Assembly (NCBI GenBank): GCA_025351005.1
Contig: JANXWS010000089.1
Coordinates: 1 to 55,459 of the forward strand
Direction: 5' to 3'
Length of the DNA: 55,459 bases
Origin: Pseudomonadota bacterium
Lineage (GTDB): Bacteria; Pseudomonadota; Gammaproteobacteria; Steroidobacterales; Steroidobacteraceae
The translations under genes were made by a program, and so were the position numbers. This document shows, in pieces, positions 9,372-19,962 of this stretch. Each line of letters begins with the position of its first letter. Position 1 is the first letter of the stretch. The notes below the pieces were generated by a model. The model ran no database searches. It saw nothing but the letters and a program-made list of their open reading frames with translations, and was not told the DNA's origin.

Positions 9372-10214
9372 GTGGTTGCGCCTGTCCCGGGTCTGCAGCG
9401 CGACCGTCCCATCGGCGTGTTCGATTCCGGCGTCGGCGGCCTGACCGTGCTCGCGGCGCTCGAGGCGGCGCTGCCGGGCGAGGAATTTCTCTACCTCGGC
9501 GATACGGCGCGGCTGCCCTACGGCACCAAGAGCCCGGCCAGCGTCGTCCGCTACGCCACCCAATGTGCATCGGCGCTGGTGGAGCGGGGCGTCAAGGCGC
9601 TGGTGGTCGCCTGCAACACGGCGGCGAGCGCCGCGCTCGATGCGCTCGCGGCGCGCTTCCCGGGCATGCCGCTGATCGGCGTCGTCGAGCCCGGCGCGGC
9701 GGCCGCCGTCGCGGTCTCCGCCAGCGGCCGCATCGCGGTCATCGGCACCGAGGGTACGATCCGGGCCGGCGCCTATCAGCGCGCGATCGCCCGGCTGCGT
9801 CCGGACGCACGCGTCACCGGCATCGGCTGCTCGGTGTTCGTGGCGCTCGCTGAGGAGGGCTGGACCGACGGCCCGGTCGTCGCGCAGGTCGCGCACCGCT
9901 ACCTGGATCCGCTGTTCGCGGGCCCGGCGCCGCCGGACGCCCTGCTGCTCGGCTGCACCCACTTCCCGGTGCTGGCCGCGGCGCTCGGCGCGCTCGTGCC
10001 GCCGGGAGTCCGGCTGGTCGATTCGGCCGCGACCACGGCGCAGGCGGTGGCCGCCCTGCTCGCGGCCGGCGGCTGCGCGCGCCGCGGGCGGCCGGGTGAC
10101 GTGTCCCGCAGCCGCTTTCTCGCCACCGACGCTCCCGAGCGTTTCGCCCGCGTCGGCAGCATCTTCCTCGGTCGGCCGGTCGCGGCCGGCGAGGTCGAGC
10201 TGATCGACGTCTGA
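9372..10214 (+). CDS. murI: Glutamate racemase
   Basis: It makes D-glutamate for peptidoglycan by cofactor-independent racemisation. The GTG start gives 280 residues. The N-terminus IGVFDSGVGGLTVL is diagnostic. The two catalytic cysteines are in VACNTAAS (about residue 81) and LLGCTHFP (about 194). The frame is open much further upstream inside purL, but homology begins only around the chosen GTG. It lies 14 bp after purL, so operon expression is likely. It converges with the DUF4145-like gene 23 bp downstream. Confidence 0.95.
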   Translation: MVAPVPGLQRDRPIGVFDSGVGGLTVLAALEAALPGEEFLYLGDTARLPYGTKSPASVVRYATQCASALVERGVKALVVACNTAASAALDALAARFPGMPLIGVVEPGAAAAVAVSASGRIAVIGTEGTIRAGAYQRAIARLRPDARVTGIGCSVFVALAEEGWTDGPVVAQVAHRYLDPLFAGPAPPDALLLGCTHFPVLAAALGALVPPGVRLVDSAATTAQAVAALLAAGGCARRGRPGDVSRSRFLATDAPERFARVGSIFLGRPVAAGEVELIDV

Positions 10215-10237
10215 GCCGCGAACGCCGGGACCGACGG

Positions 10238-10948
10238 TCAGCGCGCGGTCGTGCCGAGCGACCGGACCCTGCTGCCGGCCTCGTCGACGAAATAGCGGCG
10301 CATCGTCATCGCCTGCTGCAGCCGGCCACGACGCACGTAGCACTGGTACAGCAGGTCCTTCACGACTTCCAGCAGCACGCCGGCGCTCGCCGTGTCGAGC
10401 GTAGGCAGATCCGAGCGCGGGTCCGCATCGCCGCCAAACAGCACCTTGCGCACGACGTTGAAGGTCTGCTGGTCGAGCTCTGCCATCTCGCGCACGTCGC
10501 TCAGCTGCGCGAAGAGCTTGAGCTTGCCGCTGTCGCCCACGTCGCCAAACACCACCTGCATGGTCCGCCGGCAGAGCGAGGCGAAGGCGTTGTAGCAGCC
10601 AGCCGAGAAACAGGCGAGGGCTTCGCGGAACATCACGTCGGCCTCGTCCGGCAGGTGCGTGAAACCAAACTTCTCGCGCGGCCGCTCCAGCTCCTGGAAG
10701 CTGCCCGACAGCTCAACGCGGTCTCCCGAGTACAGCTTGGCCGCGTACTTGAGGAACACCGGCGCATTGCAGGCGTCGCAGCGGTAGACGATGCCGACGT
10801 GGCTCGGTCGCAGCGCGGCGATCTGGCTGAACTGCGGCACCGACACCGGCGTCAGGTGCGACAGCACCTCGCAGTGCGGGCAGCTGAGCGCGAACGTCTG
10901 CATCTGGTCGTGGTGCAGCGTGCCGCCCGAGTCGATGTAGATCGGCAT
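10238..10948 (-). CDS. Zinc-ribbon DUF4145-like protein
   Basis: A 236-residue soluble protein of unknown function. Residues 20-60 carry two cysteine pairs, C23-x2-C26 and C57-x2-C60, probably one zinc site. The rest is alpha-helical and resembles DUF4145, with a segment FREALACFSAGCYNAFASLCRRTMQ typical of that domain. DUF4145 domains occur alone and in some defence-linked nucleases, but no nuclease is fused here. It is monocistronic, converging with murI. Its own promoter probably lies in the gap before hutH. Confidence 0.6.
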   Translation of the reverse strand: MPIYIDSGGTLHHDQMQTFALSCPHCEVLSHLTPVSVPQFSQIAALRPSHVGIVYRCDACNAPVFLKYAAKLYSGDRVELSGSFQELERPREKFGFTHLPDEADVMFREALACFSAGCYNAFASLCRRTMQVVFGDVGDSGKLKLFAQLSDVREMAELDQQTFNVVRKVLFGGDADPRSDLPTLDTASAGVLLEVVKDLLYQCYVRRGRLQQAMTMRRYFVDEAGSRVRSLGTTAR

Positions 10949-11029
10949 AGGTGCTCCATCCGCGCCGTGCCGGTCGCGTTTCGCCGGCGGTGCGCCGGGC
11001 GGCGAAATGCGGTGCGGGCTCGCCGGCTC

Positions 11030-11035
11030 ATTCTA
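11030..11035 (-). promoter_or_regulatory. Candidate -10 element for the DUF4145-like gene
   Basis: On the minus strand this reads TAGAAT in a GCTAGAAT context, about 80 bp upstream of the 10948 start. No clear -35 is visible. The 126-bp gap to the end of hutH otherwise holds only GC-rich sequence. Confidence 0.3.
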
Positions 11036-11074
11036 GCGCGTCCGCCGGGGCGCGCGCCGCACTGCCGGCGCGGC

Positions 11075-12591
11075 TCAGTCGGCCGCTGTGGAGCCGAGGA
11101 GCGCGGCGACGCGACCGGATTCCACGAACTCCGTCGCGGCCCGGATGTCGCCGTCCAGCCGGTGGTCGCGCGGCTGGAAGGACACCTCGCGGCGCAGCGC
11201 CGCGTGCAGCGCCTCGAGCGGCGGCGTCGTCCGCAGCGGCCGCTGGCAGTCGATCGCGTGGCTCGCGACCAGCAGCTCGATGCCGAGGATCGTCGCCAGG
11301 TTGTCGCAGATGGCGAGCAGCTTGTGGCCGGCCCACGGCGCCATGCTGACGTGATCCTCCTGCCCGGCGGAGGTCGGAATGCTGTCGGCCGAGGCCGGAT
11401 GGGCCAGCGTCTTGTTCTCCGAGGCGAGCGCGGCGGCCGCGACGTGCGCGATCATGAAGCCGGACTCGACCCCCGGTTCGCTGGTCAGGAACATGTTCAG
11501 GTTCGGGTTGACGCGCCGGTCCAGCACGTCGATGCGGCGCTCGCTCATCGAGGCGACGTCGGTGAGCGCGATCGCCAGGAAGTCGGCGACCAGGCCGATA
11601 GGCGCAGCGTGGAAATTGCCGCCCGACAGGATGTCGTCGCCGAAGATCAGCGGATTGTCGGAGACGCCGTTGACCTCGGCCGCGAGTACCCGGCCGGCGT
11701 GCTCGATGGCGTCCCAGGCGGCGCCCGCGACCTGCGGCATGCAGCGTACCGAGTAGGGATCCTGGACCCGGTCGCAGGCCGCGTGGCTGGAGTGGATCTC
11801 GCTCGCGCCGAGCAGACGCCGCAGTCCCGCGGCCACCCGGCGCTGGCCCGGCTGGCCGCGCGCCTCGTGGATCCGCTCGTCGAACGGCGCGTGGCTGCCG
11901 GCGAGCGCCTCGACCGCCAGCGCGCCGAGCACGATGCTGCTCTCGAGCAGCAGCCGCGCCCGCCGCCAGCCGTCGATTGCGAGCGCGGTGCTCACCTGCG
12001 TGCCGTTCAGAAGCGCCAGGCCCTCCTTGGCTTCGAGCCGGAACGGCTCGAATCCGGCCGCGCGGCAGACGGCCGCGCCCTCGAGGTGCTCGGCGCCCCG
12101 GCGGGCGGAGCCCTCGCCGATGACGGCGAGCGACAGGTGCGCGAGCGGGGCGAGGTCGCCGGAGGCGCCGACCGAGCCGCGGCCGGGGACCAGCGGCAGC
12201 ACGTCCTGTGCGAGCAGCCCGAGCAGCGCCTCGACGACCGCCGGGCGGATGCCGGAGAAGCCGGCCGCCAGGTTGTTGGCCTTGAGCAGCAGGATCCGGC
12301 GCACGTGCGCTGCCGCGAGCGGCGTGCCGACGCCGACGGAGTGGCTGCGCACGAGGTTGACCTGCAGGTCGAGCAGCTGCTGCGGCGGGATGCGGCGATT
12401 GGCGAAGGCGCCGAAGCCGGTCGTGATGCCGTAGCTGACCTGGCCTTCGGCGATCGCGCGCTCGACGGAGCCGCGGCTTGCCCGCATGCGTGCGAGCGCG
12501 TCGGCGTCGAGCTGCCAGTGGCTGTGCGGGGCGAGCGCGGCGACCTCCTCGAGACCGAGCGCGCGGCCGGTCAGGGTGCGGGTCGCGGTGC

Positions 12592-12595
<4 letters not shown>
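11075..12595 (-). CDS. hutH: Histidine ammonia-lyase
   Basis: A 506-residue MIO-dependent lyase that turns histidine into urocanate and ammonia in the cytosol. The Ala-Ser-Gly triad that cyclises to the MIO group is residues 144-146 in GSVGASGDLAPLAH. The selectivity loop reads LVRSHSVGVG with Ser84-His85, as in histidine lyases rather than the His/Leu or Phe of tyrosine/phenylalanine lyases. QEDHVSM also fits HutH. No hutU, hutI or hutG lies nearby. Its ATG overlaps the stop of ettA in ATGA, so it is probably translated by coupling to ettA. The substrate is inferred from the loop. Confidence 0.88.
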
Positions 12596-14259
<1,664 letters not shown>

Positions 14260-14360
14260 GAGAGGTGGGGCCTGCGAGTGTCCGCGCCGCGCGGGCCGCG
14301 ATTATCGGTGAGCGCGGCGCCCGCTGCCAGCGCTGTCTGCGGACCGTGCAGGTCCCGCCA

Positions 14361-14389
14361 CTGACCCGGCTGCGCCGGGATGCTACCCT
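14361..14389 (+). promoter_or_regulatory. Candidate promoter for the deacetylase-family gene
   Basis: CTGACC at 14361-14366 and TACCCT at 14384-14389 are spaced 17 bp, with a TG one base before the -10 (extended -10). The -10 ends only 6 bp before the ATG at 14396, so transcription would begin at about the start codon. Confidence 0.4.
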
Positions 14390-14395
14390 CGGAGC

Positions 14396-15355
14396 ATGCG
14401 GGGGCGTCGCGATACCGTTCTGGTGGCGGGCGAGAAGATCGCGCGTTACGGCTTCGGGGACGGCCACCCGTTCGGGCCGGATCGCCACGATGTGTTCATC
14501 CGCGAGCTCAGGGCCGAAGGGCTGGAGGAGGCGGTGGCCGTGCTCGAGCCGCGCGCGGCCAGCCGCGCCGAGCTCGAGCTGTTCCATCATGCTGACTACG
14601 TGTCGCTGGTCGCCGAGCGTTCGGTGCACGGCCAGGGCTACCTCGATGCGGGCGACACGCCCGCCTTCCGCGGCGTGTTCGAGGCGGCGAGCAACGTCGT
14701 CGGCGCCGCGCTCGTCGCCGCCGAGGAGATCATGGCGGGCCGGGCCAAGCGCGGTTTCGTGCCGATCGGCGGCCTGCACCATGCCTCGCGGGCCCACGCC
14801 GCCGGCTTCTGCGTCTTCAATGACTGCGGCGTGGTGGCCGAGCAGTTGCGCCGCCGCTGGGGCCTCAGCCGCGTCGGCTACGTCGACATCGACGCGCACC
14901 ACGGTGACGGCATGTTCTACGGCTTCGAGGACGACCCGGACCTGGCTTTCGCCGACATCCACGAGGACGGCCGTTACCTCTACCCCGGCACGGGTGCTGC
15001 CGAGGAGACCGGTCGCGGGCCGGCCGAGGGCACCAAGCTCAACATCCCGCTGCCGCCGGGCGCCGGCGACGAGGCCTTCTGGCCCGCCTGGGACCGGGTC
15101 GAGGCTTACCTCGAGGCGCGCCGGCCGGAGTTCATCGTGTTCCAGTGCGGCGCCGACAGTCTCGAAGGCGACCCGATCACGCACCTGCGCTTCACCGAGG
15201 AGGCGCACGCGCATGCCGCCGCGCGCCTCGCGGTGATCGCCGACCGCTTCTGCGACGGCCGCCTGCTCGCGCTCGGTGGCGGTGGCTACAATCGCCGCAA
15301 CATCGCGCGCGCCTGGACGCGGGTCGTGCGGAGCTTGGTCGAGCACCCGGGTTGA
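14396..15355 (+). CDS. Histone deacetylase family amidohydrolase
   Basis: A 319-residue member of the arginase/deacetylase superfamily; bacterial members are zinc amidohydrolases acting on acetylpolyamines, acetoin-linked targets or other N-acyl amines. GGLHHASRAHAAGFCVFND carries the tandem catalytic histidines. YVDIDAHHGDG (Asp164-Ile-Asp166 and His168-His169) supplies zinc ligands, and the third ligand lies in QCGADSLEGDP near residue 255. The C-terminal LALGGGGYN loop is also typical. It is AcuC-like in length, but no acuA or acuB is nearby and the substrate is unknown. It is transcribed away from ettA and is followed by glyA after 90 bp. Confidence 0.85.
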   Translation: MRGRRDTVLVAGEKIARYGFGDGHPFGPDRHDVFIRELRAEGLEEAVAVLEPRAASRAELELFHHADYVSLVAERSVHGQGYLDAGDTPAFRGVFEAASNVVGAALVAAEEIMAGRAKRGFVPIGGLHHASRAHAAGFCVFNDCGVVAEQLRRRWGLSRVGYVDIDAHHGDGMFYGFEDDPDLAFADIHEDGRYLYPGTGAAEETGRGPAEGTKLNIPLPPGAGDEAFWPAWDRVEAYLEARRPEFIVFQCGADSLEGDPITHLRFTEEAHAHAAARLAVIADRFCDGRLLALGGGGYNRRNIARAWTRVVRSLVEHPG

Positions 15356-15388
15356 ACCGAGCCGCCCCTGCGACGCAGCGGATTTAGC

Positions 15389-15394
15389 TAAAAT
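15389..15394 (+). promoter_or_regulatory. Candidate -10 element for glyA
   Basis: TAAAAT inside TTTAGCTAAAATC, 51 bp before the glyA start. It overlaps a small perfect palindrome, TTTAGCTAAA (15383-15392). The -35 region is GC-rich and unconvincing. Confidence 0.4.
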
Positions 15395-15445
15395 CACCGA
15401 TCCCACGACCCGCACCGGGTCCGCCACTCCGGAAGCCGCAGCCCC

Positions 15446-16756
15446 ATGTTCGACTCGCGCATGACGATCGCCGGATTCGACCCTGAGCTCGCCGCCGCCA
15501 TCTCCGGCGAGCGGCGGCGCCAGGAGGATCACATCGAGCTCATCGCCTCCGAGAACTATGCGAGCCCGCGGGTGCTCGAGGCGCAGGGCTCGGTGCTGAC
15601 CAACAAGTACGCCGAAGGCTATCCCGGCAAGCGCTACTACGGCGGCTGCGAGTTCGTCGACGTCGCCGAGCAGCTGGCGATCGACCGCGTCAAGCGGCTG
15701 TTTGGCGCGAGCTATGCGAACGTGCAGCCGCACTCCGGCTCGCAGGCGAACGCGGCGACGTACTTCGCGCTGATGAACGCCGGCGACACCCTGCTCGGCA
15801 TGAGCCTCGACCAGGGCGGCCACCTGACGCACGGTGCGAAAGTGAACCTGTCGGGCAAGGCCTTCAGGGCGTTTCAGTACGGCCTGCACACCGAGACGGG
15901 CCAGATCGACTACGAGCAGGTCGAGCGGCTCGCGCGCGAACATCGCCCGAAGGTCATCGTCGCGGGGTTCTCGGCTTACTCGCGGGTCATCGACTGGGCG
16001 CGCTTCCGGCGCATTGCCGATGCGGTCGGCGCGTACCTGGTGGTCGACATGGCGCACGTCGCGGGCCTGTGCGCGGTCGGCGTCTACCCGAACCCGGTGC
16101 CGCACGCGCACGTCGTGACCTCGACGACGCACAAGACCCTGCGCGGCCCGCGCGGCGGCATCATCCTGTCGAACGCGGCCGAGGAGGTCACCAGGAAGCT
16201 GTCGTCGATGGTGTTCCCCGGTACGCAGGGCGGCCCGCTGATGCATGTGATCGCCGCCAAGGCGGTCGCGTTCCAGGAAGCGCTCGAGCCAGATTTCGCG
16301 GTCTACCAGCGCCAGGTCGTGGCGAACGCGCGCGCCATGGCAGCGGCGCTCGAGCGCCGGGGCTACCGGATCGTCTCCGGCGGCACCGACAACCACCTGT
16401 TCCTGCTCGATCTGATCGCCCAGAACGTGACCGGCAAGGACGCGGACGCGGCGCTCGGCGCCGCCCACATCACCGTCAACAAGAACGCGGTGCCGAACGA
16501 TCCGCGCCCGCCGATGGTCACGAGCGGGCTGCGCATCGGCACGCCGGCCGTCACGACGCGCGGCTTCCGGGAGCCCGAGGTCGAGCAGCTCGCGAGCCTG
16601 ATCGCCGACCTGCTCGACAACCTGGCCGCCCGCACGCACCTGGGCAGCGCCGACGGCAAGGGCGGCGTTACGGCGGAGCCGGCACTGGTCGCGCGGGTGC
16701 GCGACGCGGCCGAGGCCCTCTGCCGGCGCTTCCCGGTGTACGGCCGGGCCGTCTGA
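15446..16756 (+). CDS. glyA: Serine hydroxymethyltransferase
   Basis: A 436-residue PLP enzyme that interconverts serine and glycine and charges tetrahydrofolate with one-carbon units. The PLP lysine is K230 in [14 protein letters not shown]. Other family blocks are [25 protein letters not shown] and [10 protein letters not shown]. An ATG five codons downstream is an alternative start. It heads a likely operon: nrdR follows after 21 bp, then ribD and ribE. The C-terminal tail, about 15 residues past [10 protein letters not shown], is unremarkable. Confidence 0.97.
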   Translation: MFDSRMTIAGFDPELAAAISGERRRQEDHIELIASENYASPRVLEAQGSVLTNKYAEGYPGKRYYGGCEFVDVAEQLAIDRVKRLFGASYANVQPHSGSQANAATYFALMNAGDTLLGMSLDQGGHLTHGAKVNLSGKAFRAFQYGLHTETGQIDYEQVERLAREHRPKVIVAGFSAYSRVIDWARFRRIADAVGAYLVVDMAHVAGLCAVGVYPNPVPHAHVVTSTTHKTLRGPRGGIILSNAAEEVTRKLSSMVFPGTQGGPLMHVIAAKAVAFQEALEPDFAVYQRQVVANARAMAAALERRGYRIVSGGTDNHLFLLDLIAQNVTGKDADAALGAAHITVNKNAVPNDPRPPMVTSGLRIGTPAVTTRGFREPEVEQLASLIADLLDNLAARTHLGSADGKGGVTAEPALVARVRDAAEALCRRFPVYGRAV

Positions 16757-16777
16757 GCGCGGCTCAGGGCGCGCGAC

Positions 16778-17320
16778 GTGTACTGCCCGTTCTGCGGCCA
16801 CGTCGAGACCAAGGTCACCGATTCGCGGCTCGCGGCCGAGGGCCAGCAGATCCGCCGCCGCCGCGAGTGCCTCGCCTGCGGCGAGCGCTTCACGACCTTC
16901 GAGACCGCCGAGCTCGTGATGCCGCAGGTGGTCAAGAGTGACCATACGCGCGAGCCCTTTGCCGAAGCGAAGCTGCGGGCCGGCATGCAGAAGGCGCTCG
17001 AGAAGCGCCCGGTCGGCCCCGAAGCGGTCGACGACGCGGTTGCGCACATCGGCCACCGCCTTCGCAGCCTCGGCGAACGCGAGGTCGCCGCACGGCTGGT
17101 CGGCGAGTTCGTCATGGAGGAGCTGCGCCACCTCGACGAGGTCGCCTACGTGCGGTTCGCCTCGGTGTACCGCAGCTTCCAGGACGTCGATGCGTTCCAC
17201 GACGAGATCGCGCGCATGAAGAGGAAACCCCGCCGCGACGAGGCTGCCGGCCAGCTGTCGTTACTCGAGTCCGCCGCGGCCGACGACAAAGGCCGCCCGG
17301 GCGGCAAGCGTGGCGCATGA
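16778..17320 (+). CDS. nrdR: Transcriptional repressor NrdR
   Basis: A 180-residue regulator of ribonucleotide reductase genes. The zinc ribbon is formed by Cys3/Cys6 and Cys31/Cys34 (YCPFCGH and [13 protein letters not shown]). An ATP-cone (about 49-139) with [11 protein letters not shown] senses ATP/dATP. Translation starts at GTG. The last 30 residues are a charged, low-complexity tail beyond the usual 150-160 residues. Its stop overlaps the ribD start (ATGA). No nrd gene lies in the window, so its targets are elsewhere. Confidence 0.95.
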   Translation: MYCPFCGHVETKVTDSRLAAEGQQIRRRRECLACGERFTTFETAELVMPQVVKSDHTREPFAEAKLRAGMQKALEKRPVGPEAVDDAVAHIGHRLRSLGEREVAARLVGEFVMEELRHLDEVAYVRFASVYRSFQDVDAFHDEIARMKRKPRRDEAAGQLSLLESAAADDKGRPGGKRGA

Positions 17321-18432
17321 CGGCGTTCACGGCCGACGATCATCGCTACATGGGCCGCGCGCTCGAGCTCGCGGCGCGCGGGCTGTATTCGACCGATCCG
17401 AACCCGCGGGTCGGCTGCGTCGTCGTCGCCGACGGCCGGCCCGTCGGCGAGGGCTTCCATGCGCGCGCGGGCGAGGCGCACGCCGAGGCGCAGGCGCTGG
17501 CGGCAGCGGGTAGCGCGGCGCGGGGCGCGACGGCCTACGTGACGCTCGAGCCGTGCGCTCACCACGGACGCACGCCGCCCTGCGCCGACGCGCTGCACGG
17601 CGCCGGCCTCGCGCGCGTCGTCTACGCCATCGGCGACCCGGACCCGCGGGTTGCGGGCGCCGGCGCGCAGCGCCTGGGCGACGGTGGAGTCGAGGTCGAG
17701 AGCGGCCTGATGGCGGCAGCCGCCGAGCGCCAGAACCGTGGCTTCTTCGCGCGCCACCGTCGCGGCCGGCCGTGGCTGCGGGTCAAGCTCGCGGCGAGCC
17801 TGGACGGGCGCACCGCGCTCGCGAACGGCAGGAGCCAGTGGCTGAGCGGCGAGCCGGCGCGCGCCGACGTACAGCGGCTACGAGCCGAGAGCAGCGCGGT
17901 GCTGACCGGTTCTTCGACGGTGCGACGCGACAACCCGCGCCTCACGGTCCGCGACCCGTCGCTGGAACTCCGTGGCCGAGTGCCGCTCAGGATCGTGCTC
18001 GACCCGCGGCTCGTGGTGCAGCCCTCGGCGCGCCTCTTTCAGGAGCCGGGCCCGGTGCTCCTGTTCACGCACTCGGCCGACGATGCGGCGGTGGCCGCGC
18101 TCGAGGCGGTCGGTGCCGAGGTGCAGCGCATGCCGGACGGCGGCGCCCGTGACCTCGCGGCGGTGCTCGCCGAGCTCGGCCGGCGCGGGCTCAACGAGGT
18201 GCTCGTTGAGGCCGGCCCGCGACTCAGTGGCGGCTTCATCGAGGCGGGGCTCGTCGACGAGTTCGTGCTGTACCTGGCGCCGCATATGCTCGGCCACGAG
18301 GCGGCGCCGCTCGCGATGCTGCCGCTGCTCGACGAACTCGGAGATCGCTGGCAGTTTCGCTACACGGACGTGCGGCCGGTGGGCGCAGACCTCCGGCTCA
18401 CGGTAGTGCCCGTCGAGCGCGAGGCGAGCTGA
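17317..18432 (+). CDS. ribD: Bifunctional riboflavin deaminase/reductase RibD
   Basis: A 371-residue enzyme for steps two and three of riboflavin synthesis: deamination of the pyrimidine intermediate and NADPH-dependent side-chain reduction. The N-terminal zinc deaminase domain has HAE (55-57) and PC..PPC (Cys80, Cys89). The C-terminal reductase domain begins around residue 150, with [16 protein letters not shown]. It overlaps nrdR upstream, and its stop shares one base with the ribE start (TGATG). Tight coupling of nrdR-ribD-ribE is usual in gammaproteobacteria. Confidence 0.96.
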   Translation: MTAFTADDHRYMGRALELAARGLYSTDPNPRVGCVVVADGRPVGEGFHARAGEAHAEAQALAAAGSAARGATAYVTLEPCAHHGRTPPCADALHGAGLARVVYAIGDPDPRVAGAGAQRLGDGGVEVESGLMAAAAERQNRGFFARHRRGRPWLRVKLAASLDGRTALANGRSQWLSGEPARADVQRLRAESSAVLTGSSTVRRDNPRLTVRDPSLELRGRVPLRIVLDPRLVVQPSARLFQEPGPVLLFTHSADDAAVAALEAVGAEVQRMPDGGARDLAAVLAELGRRGLNEVLVEAGPRLSGGFIEAGLVDEFVLYLAPHMLGHEAAPLAMLPLLDELGDRWQFRYTDVRPVGADLRLTVVPVEREAS

Positions 18433-19034
18433 TGTTCACCGGAATCGTCCAGGCGGTCGGGGAGGTCACGGCCGTGAGCCGGAAAGGCGGCGACGCCGAG
18501 CTGACGATCGAGTCGGGGGCGCTGCAGCTCGAACGCGTGTCGGTCGGCGACAGCGTCGCGGTCGCGGGCACCTGCCTGACCGTGACGAGGATCGAAGGAC
18601 GCCGATTCTCGGCCGATGCCTCGAACGAGACGCTGAGGCTCACGACGCTCGGCAGCCTGGGCCCGGGCGGCCGCGTGAACCTCGAGTCGGCGCTGCGAGC
18701 GGGCGACGCGCTCGGCGGCCACTACGTGACCGGCCACATCGACGGGCGCGGCCGGGTGGTCGCGATCGAGGACGATGGCCGCTCGCGGCGGCTCGCGCTC
18801 GAGCTGCCGGCCGCGCTCGGGCGCTACGTCGCAGCCAGGGGCTCGATCACGGTCGACGGCGTGAGCCTGACCGTGAACGATATCCTTGACGGGCGTTTCC
18901 GCGTCAACGTGATTCCGCACACGCTTGCGGTCACGACCCTCGGCGCGCTCAAGGCGGGCGACGCCGTCAACCTCGAGGTCGACATCATCGCGCGCTACCT
19001 CGAGCGTCTCGCCGCGACGGACGCCGGCCGCTAG
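18432..19034 (+). CDS. ribE: Riboflavin synthase alpha chain
   Basis: A 200-residue protein with two lumazine-binding repeats. It performs the dismutation of two 6,7-dimethyl-8-ribityllumazine molecules to riboflavin. [12 protein letters not shown] opens the first repeat, and GGHYVTGHIDGRGRV followed by VDGVSLTVND marks the second. It is the last gene of the glyA-nrdR-ribD-ribE run. The remaining riboflavin genes resume about 930 bp downstream, beyond an antisense acetyltransferase gene. No intrinsic terminator is evident in the 129 bp that follow. Confidence 0.96.
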   Translation: MFTGIVQAVGEVTAVSRKGGDAELTIESGALQLERVSVGDSVAVAGTCLTVTRIEGRRFSADASNETLRLTTLGSLGPGGRVNLESALRAGDALGGHYVTGHIDGRGRVVAIEDDGRSRRLALELPAALGRYVAARGSITVDGVSLTVNDILDGRFRVNVIPHTLAVTTLGALKAGDAVNLEVDIIARYLERLAATDAGR

Positions 19035-19163
19035 ACCGGCTCGTCCGGCGCGGTCGCCACGTCCGTCACTCGTGGCATGCGCCAAGTCCCGCCGGTTGCG
19101 TCACGAGCAGCGACAAGGCGGGCGGCACGATCGCGCTGCCGGCGCCGTCGAGGGCCCGGGCGC

Positions 19164-19643
19164 TCAGCCGTCACGGCGCGCCGGCCGTACCGCCAGATCC
19201 CTCTCGAAGCGCAACGCGTCCTCGGTACCCTGGTAGTAGCCGCGCACCGAGCCGGCCTCGCCGTAGCCGAGCGCGCCGTAAAACGCCCGGGCGACGTGGT
19301 TCGAGGCACGCACCTCGAGGCGGATCGAGAACGTGCCGGCGACGCGGGCGGTCTCCTCGAGCCAGCCGACCAGCCGCCGGCCGATTCCCTGGCGCTGGTG
19401 AACGGGTTCGACCGCGAGCAGGTTGAGGTGCGCGGCATCCTCGCCGTACTGCATGATCGCGAAGCCGCCGATCGAGCCCGCGATCCGCGCCGTCAGCACG
19501 ACGCTGTCCTCGTGGCGGCGGTGGCGCTCGATCCGGCCTGCCGTCCAGCACGGTTCGAGACCCGGCTCGATCAGGCGGCGCGACATCGCCGCCAGCCGGG
19601 CCGAATCGCCGCGCCGCGCCGGCGCGATGAGGATCGCTTCCAT
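19164..19643 (-). CDS. GNAT N-acetyltransferase, RimI-like
   Basis: The chosen ATG gives 159 residues, close to RimI length; the frame is open 41 codons further but that stretch is not family-like. The acetyl-CoA loop is QRQGIGRRL in LAVEPVHQRQGIG. LEVRASNHVARAFYGALGY and RGYYQG match the RimI pattern for acetylating the N-terminal alanine of ribosomal protein S18. It could also be another GNAT, because tsaB, the common RimI neighbour, is absent. It lies antisense between ribE and ribB and interrupts the usual rib gene order. Confidence 0.7.
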   Translation of the reverse strand: MEAILIAPARRGDSARLAAMSRRLIEPGLEPCWTAGRIERHRRHEDSVVLTARIAGSIGGFAIMQYGEDAAHLNLLAVEPVHQRQGIGRRLVGWLEETARVAGTFSIRLEVRASNHVARAFYGALGYGEAGSVRGYYQGTEDALRFERDLAVRPARRDG

Positions 19644-19962
19644 CGCACCATTGTCGGTTGCCGGGCTCCGCCCGTCGAGCGCCGCAGTGGGCCTTGCCGG
19701 CTCTGGCTCCACGAAGCCCATGCGATCGCTGTCCGCTGACGCGCGGGTCGTCGACGCGACCGCCACCGTCCGGCGGTGCCCCCGCGCGGCCAGGCAGCCG
19801 CGGCGGCCGCGTCGTCGCGGGCACGATCGAGATCCGGGGTGAGCCCGCGACCTGCGGGTCGCCGGGCTCCCGCGCCGTGGCAGCGCGGCGAGGCGGACGG
19901 GCGGCTGGGGCGGACGTCCCTGCTACAATTCACCTCTTTGGCCGCTGCCGAGAACGTGCGCG
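19644..19962. other. 319-bp intergenic region before ribB
   Basis: GC-rich sequence between the divergent acetyltransferase and ribB starts. It holds the likely ribB -10 at 19924-19929 and a possible small hairpin (GCGACC with GGTCGC) around 19847-19862. A match to one short conserved FMN riboswitch string was seen, but the rest of that fold was not. No convincing gene is present. Confidence 0.5.
19924..19929 (+). promoter_or_regulatory. Candidate -10 element for the ribB-ribH-nusB-thiL operon
   Basis: TACAAT in a GCTACAAT context, 33 bp before the ribB ATG. It is the best -10 match in this stretch. The upstream hexamer at the expected distance is GC-rich. Confidence 0.45.

Noticed and set aside
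5494-9570. A very long open frame antisense to purL
   Set aside because: Its product is Arg/Ala/Gln-rich without family motifs. Such antisense frames are expected in high-GC DNA opposite real genes.
19801-19880. Possible FMN riboswitch before ribB
   Set aside because: AGCCCGCGA matches one conserved string of the RFN element, but the AGGGxxGGGTGAAATTCCC and CCGACGGT parts are missing and the order does not fit.
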